This document shows, one piece after another, positions 24,793 through 31,502 of a stretch of DNA of 38,837 bases. The stretch lies in the NCBI GenBank assembly GCA_016000195.1, contig JAECRO010000027.1, forward strand, positions 1 through 38,837, read 5' to 3'. Numbering within the stretch: the stretch's first letter is position 1; every line of letters starts with the position of its first letter. The translations under genes were made by a program, and so were the position numbers. The notes under the pieces were generated by a model. It was not told the origin of the DNA. It made no database searches and was given only the letters and a program-made list of their open reading frames with translations. This DNA comes from Burkholderiales bacterium. GTDB lineage: Bacteria; Pseudomonadota; Gammaproteobacteria; Burkholderiales; Burkholderiaceae_C.

Positions 24793-25944
24793 TCAGTTAC
24801 CGGGAACCTTGCCTTCCACGCCCTTGACGTAGGTCTTCAGGCCGCCCAGGAACTTGTCGTCGGCGACCACATCCTTGGCCAGCAGTTGCTTGCCGGTGTT
24901 GTCCATGATCGGGCCTTTCCAGATGGCAAAGCTGCCGTCCTTGAGGCCGGCCTTGACTTCGTCGATGCGCTTTTTGGTGTCGTCGGGCACATCGGCGGCG
25001 ATGGACACCAGGTCAATCGCGCCTTCCTTCACGCCCCACCAGGCAGACGTGCCGCCGGTCCACTTGCCTTGCAGCGCGTCGCCCACGGACTTGATGTAGT
25101 ACGGACCCCAGTTGATGACGGCCGAGGCCAGGTGGGCCTTGGGGCCGTAGGCGGTCATGTCCGAATCCCAGCCAAAGGCGCGCTTGCCCATTTTCTCGGC
25201 GGTCTGCAGCACGGCCGACGAGTCGGTATTCTGGAACAGCACATCGGCGCCGCCGTTGATCAGGGCGGTGGCGGCCTCGGTTTCCTTGGGTGGGTTGAAC
25301 CATTCGTTGACCCAGACCACCTTGGTGGTGATTTTCGGGTTGACCGACTGCGCGCCCAGCGTGAAGCTGTTGATGTTGCGCACGACCTCGGGAATCGGCA
25401 CCGAGCCGACCACGCCCAGCGTGCCCGACTTGCTCATCTTGCCGGCCACCACGCCGGCCATGTAGGCGCCTTCGTAGGTGCGGCTGTCGTAGGTGCGCAT
25501 GTTGGGCGCGGTCTTGTAGCCGGTGGCGTGCTCGAACTTGACATCCTTCAGGTCGCCCGCGACCTTCAGCATCGGCTCCATGTAGCCGAAGGTGGTGCCG
25601 AAGATCAGCTGGGCGCCCTGGCCGGCCATGTCGCGGATCACGCGCTCGGCGTCGGCCGACTCGGGCACTTTTTCAACGAAGCTGGTGACAACCTTGTCGC
25701 CGAACTCTTTTTCAACCGCCTTGCGGCCGTTGTCATGGGCATAGGTCCAGCCGCCGTCGCCGACCGGGCCGACATAGGCAAAAGCGATTTTCAAAGGCTC
25801 TGCCTTGGCCGGCGCGGCAGCGGTTGGTGCGGGCGCAGGTGCAGGCGCTGGCTCCTCTTTTTTGCCGCAGCCCATCAGGGCCGCAGCGGCCACCGCCGAG
25901 AGGGCCGCCAGCTTGAGCAGGGAGCGTTTTTGCAGGTCTGTCAT
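24793..25944 (-). CDS. BMP-family ABC transporter lipoprotein (purine/nucleoside binding)
   Basis: 383 residues. It has a lipoprotein signal (SLLKLAALSAVAAAALMGC, lipobox LMGC) then a Pro/Ala linker, so it is anchored to a membrane and reaches into the periplasm. The BMP domain has AFAYVGPVGDGGWTYAHDNG, ADAERVIRDMAGQGAQLIFG and GYMEPMLKVAGDL, with the ligand-loop region FQNTDSSAVLQTA. It lies 79 bases after the second permease gene, in the same direction, so it is the matching binding protein of that ABC transporter. The likely ligands are purine bases or nucleosides, given the neighbouring deaminases. Confidence 0.95.
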   Translation of the reverse strand: MTDLQKRSLLKLAALSAVAAAALMGCGKKEEPAPAPAPAPTAAAPAKAEPLKIAFAYVGPVGDGGWTYAHDNGRKAVEKEFGDKVVTSFVEKVPESADAERVIRDMAGQGAQLIFGTTFGYMEPMLKVAGDLKDVKFEHATGYKTAPNMRTYDSRTYEGAYMAGVVAGKMSKSGTLGVVGSVPIPEVVRNINSFTLGAQSVNPKITTKVVWVNEWFNPPKETEAATALINGGADVLFQNTDSSAVLQTAEKMGKRAFGWDSDMTAYGPKAHLASAVINWGPYYIKSVGDALQGKWTGGTSAWWGVKEGAIDLVSIAADVPDDTKKRIDEVKAGLKDGSFAIWKGPIMDNTGKQLLAKDVVADDKFLGGLKTYVKGVEGKVPGN

Positions 25945-26023
25945 GTCATGTCGCTTTCATTCAAGGGTCAAAAAAACAGGGGCCGGTGGCGCTTGAAAAG
26001 CCAGTCATTATGCGGCTGGAAAA

Positions 26024-26944
26024 TCAGGCGCCGGGGTAAAACGGCTTGCCGATGGAGCTGGGCATGTTGACGCGTATCCACAGCGGATTGCGCGAAATCA
26101 GCACCAGCACCACGATGGTCGCCAGGTAGGGCAGCATGGACAACAGCTGGCTCGGCACATTCACGCCCAGCCCCTGCAGGTGAAACTGCAGCATCGTCAC
26201 GCCGCCAAACAGGTAGGCCCCAAGCAAGACCCGGGCCGGCCGCCAGGTGGCGAAGGTCGTGAGCGCCAGGGCAATCCAGCCTTTGCCGGCAATCATGCCC
26301 TCGACCCACAGCGGCGTGTACACCACCGACACATAGGCGCCCGCCAGCCCGCACAATGCGCCGCCGGCCATCACGGCGGCCAGCCGGATGCGCCGCACCG
26401 GGTAGCCCAGCGCATGCGCCGACTCCGGGCTTTCGCCGACCGAGCGCAGCACCAGCCCGGCGCGGGTACGGTACAAAAACCAGATCAGCCCGGCCGTCAG
26501 GGCCATGGCGATATAGACCATGGGATGCTGGCGGAACAGCGCCGGGCCGACAAACGGAAGGTCAGCCAGCCAGGGAATCGGGTAGTGCGTCTGTTCGGGC
26601 AGCTTTTCCTGCACGTAGCGGATGCCGGCAAAGGCCGAAAAGCCGGTGCCGAACAGCGTCAGCGCCAGCCCGGTGGCGTACTGGTTGGTGTTGAGCCAGA
26701 TCACCAGCCCGCCAAAGATGGCGGCCAGGAAGGCGCCGGCCGCCATGCCGGCGGCAAAGCCCAGCCAGGTGTTGCCGGTGTGGATCACGGTGGCAAAGCC
26801 GGCAATGGCCGCGCACAGCATCATGCCCTCGGCGCCGAGGTTGACGATGCCGGCTTTTTCATTGATGAGCAGGCCGAGCGCGGCAATCGCCAGCACGGTG
26901 CCGGCGCTCAGCGTGCTGGCCAGCAGCAAGGCGGTGGAATCCAT
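26024..26944 (-). CDS. ABC transporter permease (BMP-linked, second)
   Basis: 306 residues from ATG 26944, overlapping the previous stop as TGATG. It has multiple membrane helices, with GLLINEKAGIVNLGAEGMML, typical of the BPD_transp_2 family. Later it has VGESPESAHALGYPVRRIRL and ALTTFATWRPARVLLGAYLF. It forms the channel with the permease at 26944-28026. Longer in-frame extensions upstream overlap the first permease and are not real. Confidence 0.94.
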   Translation of the reverse strand: MDSTALLLASTLSAGTVLAIAALGLLINEKAGIVNLGAEGMMLCAAIAGFATVIHTGNTWLGFAAGMAAGAFLAAIFGGLVIWLNTNQYATGLALTLFGTGFSAFAGIRYVQEKLPEQTHYPIPWLADLPFVGPALFRQHPMVYIAMALTAGLIWFLYRTRAGLVLRSVGESPESAHALGYPVRRIRLAAVMAGGALCGLAGAYVSVVYTPLWVEGMIAGKGWIALALTTFATWRPARVLLGAYLFGGVTMLQFHLQGLGVNVPSQLLSMLPYLATIVVLVLISRNPLWIRVNMPSSIGKPFYPGA

Positions 26945-28026
26945 CAGCGGCCTCCTTGGGCGGAAACGGGAAGCGGTTTGAACCAGCGGAAACGGTAGGC
27001 AATCAAGGTGTCGCAGGCCAGCAGGTTGAACAGCAGCAGGCCCTGGAACACGCCGGTGATCGACTTGGGCAGGCCCAGCCGCGACTGCGCCAGCTCGCCG
27101 CCGATGTAGAACATGCTCATCAACATGCTTGAGAACACCACGCCGACCGGGTGCAGCCGCCCGACAAAGGCGACGATGATGGCGGCAAAGCCGTAGCCCG
27201 CCGGCACATAGGGCGTGAGCTGGCCAATCGGCCCGGCGACTTCCAGCGCGCCCGCCAGCCCGGCCGCGCCGCCCGAGATCAGCAGCGCCACCCACAGCGC
27301 GCGGCGCGACGAAAACCCGGCGTAACGCGCGGCCGCCGGCGCCTGGCCGCTGACCTCCTGCGCAAAGCCGGCGTAGGTGCGGTACAGGTAGAGCCACAGC
27401 GCCGCCACGCCGGCCAGCGCCAGCAAGATGCCAATCGTCACGCGCGAGCCCTGCATCAGGCGCGGAATCTGCGTCACCAGCTCGAAGGTCCGGGTCTGCG
27501 GAAAGTTGTAGCCGTTGGGGTCTTTCCAGGGGCCGAACACCATGTAGTTGAGGATCAGATCGGCCACATAGACCAGCATCAGGCTGACCAGGATTTCATT
27601 GGCGTTGAAACGGTCGCGCAGGAAAGCGGTGATGCCCGCCCAGGCCATGCCGCCCAGCACGCCCGCCGCCAAAATGGCCGGGATGATCCACGGCCCGGTG
27701 GCCCGGTCGGCCAGCAGCGCCACACCGCCGGCCGCCAGCGCGCCCATCACGAACTGCCCTTCGGCGCCGATGTTCCAGACATTCGAGCGAAAGCACACCG
27801 CCAGCCCGAGCGCAATGATCAAGAGCGGCGTGGCCTTGACCAGCAGCTCGCCCAGCGCATACGGCGACTTGACGGGTTCCCAGAAAAACACCTGCAGGCC
27901 CTTGACCGGGTCCTTGCCCAGCGCCATGAACAGGCCGATGCCGATGGCGACGGTGATCAGCAGCGCCAGGATCGGCGAGGCATAGCTCCAGAAGGACGAC
28001 GGCTGCGGCCGGATTTCGAGCTTCAT
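26944..28026 (-). CDS. ABC transporter permease (BMP-linked, first)
   Basis: 360 residues from ATG 28026, which overlaps the ATPase stop as ATGA. GGGGAG lies just upstream. It has about nine or ten membrane helices. FRSNVWNIGAEGQFVMGALA and RFNANEILVSLMLVYVADLI are family features, and the sequence continues to VPAGYGFAAIIVAFVGRLHP. It forms a heterodimeric channel with the gene product downstream, as in other nucleoside/purine ABC systems of the NupB/NupC or YufPQ type. Confidence 0.94.
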   Translation of the reverse strand: MKLEIRPQPSSFWSYASPILALLITVAIGIGLFMALGKDPVKGLQVFFWEPVKSPYALGELLVKATPLLIIALGLAVCFRSNVWNIGAEGQFVMGALAAGGVALLADRATGPWIIPAILAAGVLGGMAWAGITAFLRDRFNANEILVSLMLVYVADLILNYMVFGPWKDPNGYNFPQTRTFELVTQIPRLMQGSRVTIGILLALAGVAALWLYLYRTYAGFAQEVSGQAPAAARYAGFSSRRALWVALLISGGAAGLAGALEVAGPIGQLTPYVPAGYGFAAIIVAFVGRLHPVGVVFSSMLMSMFYIGGELAQSRLGLPKSITGVFQGLLLFNLLACDTLIAYRFRWFKPLPVSAQGGR

Positions 28027-29579
28027 GCGGCACTCCCCTGGGCGGCAGGCGCCCACAGGCCGCTCATCCACAAGCCGACTTTTTCGACCGTGGCTTCGGC
28101 GCGCGGCAGCGAAGGCGAGAGCTGGCCCTTGGCCATCACGTACAGCCGGTCGCAGATTTCAAACAGCTCGTCAAGTTCCTCGCTGACCACCAGCACCGCG
28201 CCGCCGGCGCCCGCCAGCTTCAGCAGCTCGCCGCGAATCTGGCTGGAAGCGCCCACATCGACGCCCCAGGTCGGCTGCGACACGATGAGCAGCGCCGGCC
28301 TGGCATCAATCTCGCGGCCCATGATGAATTTTTGCAGGTTGCCGCCCGACAGCGACTTGGCGACGGCCTGCGGCCCGCCGCACTTGACCTTGTAGCGCTC
28401 GATGATCTGCCGCGCCTGCGCCTGCAGCCTGGTGCTGCTGACCCAGCCGCCCGCGCCCACCGCGTCCTTGCGCGTCAGCAGCAGGTTGCGCGCCAGGGGC
28501 AGCATGGGCGCCGCGCCGCGCCCCAGCCGTTCCTCGGGAACGAAATGCAGGCCGAGCCGGCGGCGCCGGGCCGGGTTCATCTTGCCGACGCCCTGGCCCT
28601 TGACGGTGATGGCTCCGGCGGCCGCGCGCGTGTCCTCGCCCGACAGCGCATACAGCAGCTCCTTCTGGCCGTTGCCCGAGACGCCGGCAATGCCGACCAC
28701 CTCGCCGGCGCGCACCTGCAGCGCCACCTGGTGCAGATCGACGCCGAACTGGTCTTCCTTCGCCAGGTCGAGCTGCTTCACGTCGAGCACGACAGCGCCG
28801 GTCTTCAACACGCGGCGCTCCAGCGCGGGCGGCTCGGCGCCAATCATCAGGCGGCTGAGCGAGGCGTTCGATTCCTCGCGCGGATCGCACTCGCCCGAGA
28901 CTCGCCCGCCGCGCAACACGGTGCAGGCGCTGCACAGCGCACGGATTTCGTGCAGCTTGTGGCTGATGTACAAAATGCTGCAGCCCTGGCTGGACAGCGT
29001 GCGCAGCGTGACGAACAGGTTTTCGACCGCCTGCGGCGTCAGCACCGAGGTCGGCTCGTCCAGGATCAGCAGCTTGGGGTGGGTCAGCAGCGCACGAACG
29101 ATCTCGACGCGCTGGCGCTCGCCGACGCTGAGCGTATGCACCGGCCGCGTCGGGTCGAGCTGCAGGCCGTAAGCCTGCGTGGTTTCCAGGATGCGCTGGG
29201 ACACGTCGGCCAGGCTCAGGCGTTTGCCCAGCCCGAGCCAGACGTTTTCAGCCACGGTCAGCGTGTCGAACAGGCTGAAATGCTGGAACACCATGCTGAT
29301 GCCCAGCGCCCTCGCCTCCTGCGGATTGCGCACCACCACGGGCTGGCCGTCGATGGAGACGCTGCCGGCGTCGGGCTTGACCGAGCCGTAGATGATTTTC
29401 ATCAGGGTCGATTTGCCGGCGCCGTTTTCACCCAGCACGGCGTGAATCTGGCCGGGCTGCACGACGAGGGCAATGTCGCTGTTGGCAACCACGCCGGGGT
29501 AGCTTTTGCTGATGCCGAAAAGCTGCAGCCGGGGCGGCGGGGCCGCGCTGCGGCTGGTGGGGGTGGGTGAAGCGGTCAT
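28023..29579 (-). CDS. ABC transporter ATP-binding protein, two-domain, purine/nucleoside type
   Basis: 518 residues with two ATPase domains, as in RbsA-like uptake systems. Domain 1 has GENGAGKST (50-58), the LSVGERQRVEIVRALL signature and LLILDEPTSVLTPQ. Domain 2 has a degenerate Walker A region (GIAGVSGNGQKELLYALSGE) and LSGGNLQKFIMGREIDARPA; its Walker B reads LLIVSQPTWGVDV, with Gln in place of the usual Glu/Asp position, so domain 2 is probably mostly regulatory. It starts the operon on the minus strand and faces xdhA across a 306-base region. Confidence 0.95.
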   Translation of the reverse strand: MTASPTPTSRSAAPPPRLQLFGISKSYPGVVANSDIALVVQPGQIHAVLGENGAGKSTLMKIIYGSVKPDAGSVSIDGQPVVVRNPQEARALGISMVFQHFSLFDTLTVAENVWLGLGKRLSLADVSQRILETTQAYGLQLDPTRPVHTLSVGERQRVEIVRALLTHPKLLILDEPTSVLTPQAVENLFVTLRTLSSQGCSILYISHKLHEIRALCSACTVLRGGRVSGECDPREESNASLSRLMIGAEPPALERRVLKTGAVVLDVKQLDLAKEDQFGVDLHQVALQVRAGEVVGIAGVSGNGQKELLYALSGEDTRAAAGAITVKGQGVGKMNPARRRRLGLHFVPEERLGRGAAPMLPLARNLLLTRKDAVGAGGWVSSTRLQAQARQIIERYKVKCGGPQAVAKSLSGGNLQKFIMGREIDARPALLIVSQPTWGVDVGASSQIRGELLKLAGAGGAVLVVSEELDELFEICDRLYVMAKGQLSPSLPRAEATVEKVGLWMSGLWAPAAQGSAA

Positions 29580-29885
29580 GGGTGGTTCTGGATAGGCGTA
29601 TTTTTTGTTTTATCAAGGCTTTTTGCCTCTGCGCGCAGTGGTTACGGGCGTGGGCAGCTATCTTTTTCAGCGCTTATCAGTGACGGGCAGCGTCAGGCGG
29701 CAGCGCGGCATTTTCCTTGCTTTGCCTTCAGACCCGCTGCCTGCCAGAAGATCGTGCAGCAAGCTTGATGCCATGCGCAATGGCGGCTGGCTGCGGTGCG
29801 CCTGAGCGCCATTACCTGTCCGCCCGGACAGGTCATATGACGCGTTGCAGGCAGGCCAGGGCCCGATTGTTTTAACCTGATTCTC
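29580..29885. promoter_or_regulatory. Divergent promoter region between ATPase and xdhA, with operator-like palindrome
   Basis: This is the shared upstream region of the purine ABC operon (minus) and xdhAB (plus). At 29814-29833 lies a perfect inverted repeat ACCTGTCCG-CC-CGGACAGGT (9-bp arms, two-base spacer), centred about 62 bases before the xdhA ATG. Its shape fits a dimeric repressor or activator site. I also see CTGCGCGCAG (29629-29638) and a short AGGC/GCCT hairpin (29616-29628). No regulator gene is in the window. I cannot place -35/-10 boxes with confidence, and I see no riboswitch-like fold. Confidence 0.6.
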
Positions 29886-31502
29886 ATGACCACCCACCCC
29901 TCTGCTGTCCAGCCCGCCGTCAAAATCCTCCGCTTCATCCGCAGGGGCGAAGTGGTCAATCTCGGCAATGTACCACCCGGACGCACCGTTTTGGAGCTGC
30001 TGCGCGAAGACCTGGGTTGCACCGGCACCAAGGAGGGCTGCGGCGAAGGCGACTGCGGCGCCTGCACCGTCGTGCTCGGCCAGATCGAGGGGGACGCCCT
30101 GCGTTTTCGCGCCATCAACAGCTGCATCCGGCTGGCGCATTCGATTGACGGCATGGCGCTGTGGACGGTCGAGGACATTGCCGCCGAAGACGGCGCATTG
30201 CATCCGGCGCAGCAAGCCATGGTGCAGTGCCACGCCTCGCAATGCGGCTTTTGCACGCCCGGCTTCGTTATGAGCCTGTTCGGCATGTATCAGAACTATG
30301 TGGCCCCCACGCTTGCCACTGCGTGTGCTTCGCTGCCCCCCGAGGGGGCGCTGCGCCTGCGGCCCGGCGAAGCCGGTTCCGCGGCCCCTGCTGGTGAAGA
30401 TGCGGAAGACTCCCCCACGTCTGCCACGTTCCAGCCCATCACGCGGGCGCTTGCTAAGGAAGAACTCTCGGGCAACCTGTGCCGCTGCACCGGCTACCGG
30501 CCGATTCTGGACGCCGCGCAAATGATGGGCAGCCTGCCGCCCGCAACGCTTGACCAGGACACGCTGCTATCAAAACTGGAGCTGCTTGCGCAGGCGGGCT
30601 ATGCGCAAGAGGTCGATTCGGCTTATAAATTACCATACACGCTGGCCGACCTGCTCAAGGACCGTGCCGCCCACCCGACAGCGCAGCTCGTGGCCGGCTG
30701 CACCGATGTCGGCCTGTGGGTGACGAAGCAGCAGCGCCAGTTCGGCGAAATCCTCGACCTCACCCAGGTGGAGGAGCTGCGCCACATTGAAGACCAGCCC
30801 GGGCACCTGCTGATAGGCGCGGCGGTGACGCTGGCCGACGCCTTTGCCGCGCTGGTCAAGGGCCGGCCACAGCTGCACAACTTCGCCAGCCGCTTTGCCG
30901 GCCTGCCCGTGCGCAACTCCGGCACGCTGGGCGGCAACGTCGCCAACGGCTCGCCGATTGGCGACTCGATGCCGCTGCTGATTGCGCTGAATGCCGAGGT
31001 CGTGCTGATGAGCGAGCGCGGCCGGCGCGAGATGCCGCTGGAGCAGCTCTACACCGGCTACCGGCAAACCGTGATGGCGGCCGATGAAGTGCTGGCCTGG
31101 ATCAGGGTGCCGAAGCCGGGAAGCCCTCTCCCCGAATTGCTGCGCGTTTACAAAATCTCGAAGCGCTACGACGACGACATTTCCGCCGTTTGCCTGGCCA
31201 TCAACTTGCACATCGGGCAAGGCGTCGTGGCCCGTGCATCCATAGGCGCGGGCGGCGTGGCGGCCACGCCGGTGCGCGCGGCCAACACCGAAGCCTTCCT
31301 GACCGGCCAGCCCTGGACGCTGGACACCGTGCGGCAGGCCATGAATGTGCTGCGCGCCGAGTTCGCGCCGATCTCCGACATGCGCGCCTCCAGCGCCTAC
31401 CGCACCGAAGTGCTGGGCAAGCTGCTGGAGCGCTACTGGCTGGAGAGCCAGGGCATGCAGCAGATCAACCTGGCATCCTTCGTTCTGGAGGACACGGTAT
31501 GA
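29886..31502 (+). CDS. xdhA: Xanthine dehydrogenase small subunit (FeS/FAD)
   Basis: 538 residues, longer than usual (~490-500) because of an insertion. It carries electrons from the molybdenum subunit to NAD through two [2Fe-2S] clusters and FAD. Cluster one uses Cys52, Cys57, Cys60 and Cys80. Cluster two uses QCGFC (120/123) and CRCTGYRP (199/201). Between these two pairs lie 75 residues where about 31 are expected: residues ~137-181 are a repeat insertion with low-complexity sequence. The FAD domain follows (GCTDVGLWVTKQQRQ, PVRNSGTLGGNVANGSPIGD, YRTEVLGKLLERYW). A second, 23-bp dispersed repeat sits in the linker at residues 227-234. It overlaps xdhB by ATGA. Confidence 0.95.
   Translation: MTTHPSAVQPAVKILRFIRRGEVVNLGNVPPGRTVLELLREDLGCTGTKEGCGEGDCGACTVVLGQIEGDALRFRAINSCIRLAHSIDGMALWTVEDIAAEDGALHPAQQAMVQCHASQCGFCTPGFVMSLFGMYQNYVAPTLATACASLPPEGALRLRPGEAGSAAPAGEDAEDSPTSATFQPITRALAKEELSGNLCRCTGYRPILDAAQMMGSLPPATLDQDTLLSKLELLAQAGYAQEVDSAYKLPYTLADLLKDRAAHPTAQLVAGCTDVGLWVTKQQRQFGEILDLTQVEELRHIEDQPGHLLIGAAVTLADAFAALVKGRPQLHNFASRFAGLPVRNSGTLGGNVANGSPIGDSMPLLIALNAEVVLMSERGRREMPLEQLYTGYRQTVMAADEVLAWIRVPKPGSPLPELLRVYKISKRYDDDISAVCLAINLHIGQGVVARASIGAGGVAATPVRAANTEAFLTGQPWTLDTVRQAMNVLRAEFAPISDMRASSAYRTEVLGKLLERYWLESQGMQQINLASFVLEDTV
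30303..30394 (+). repeat. ~92-bp dispersed repeat, copy 1, inside xdhA
   Basis: This stretch is nearly identical (three substitutions and one missing base over ~93) to 38458-38550 near the right edge. It includes a CCCCCCGAGGGGGC palindrome. Here it lies in frame within xdhA and is translated as roughly residues 140-170 (ASLPPEGALRLRPGEAG in the middle). The one-base deletion relative to copy 2 changes the frame of its second half. It is the clearest mobile-looking sequence in the purine island. Confidence 0.9.
30562..30591 (+). repeat. GCTAT...AGCTGCTTGCGC repeat in xdhA linker
   Basis: The core GCTATCAAAACTGGAGCTG plus tail CTTGCGC belongs to the same family as copies at 18740 and 36875, but the right arm reads GGAGCTG instead of ATAGCTG. 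Bases 30562-30584 are identical to 32799-32821 in xdhB. It codes for LLSKLEL in the link between the FeS and FAD domains. Confidence 0.7.

Noticed and set aside
22463..24832. A 789-codon open frame on the plus strand
   Set aside because: It is antisense to the MFS and deaminase genes, rich in Arg, Gln, Gly and Ala, and has no domain; typical shadow in GC-rich DNA.
29580..29885. Purine riboswitch in the ABC operon leader
   Set aside because: I looked for the paired three-way-junction and loop motifs and did not find them; only short hairpins and palindromes are there.
31190..31498. N-terminal extension of xdhB inside xdhA
   Set aside because: It is out of frame with xdhA and not similar to XdhB; the ATGA overlap with a GGAGG site fixes the start at 31499.
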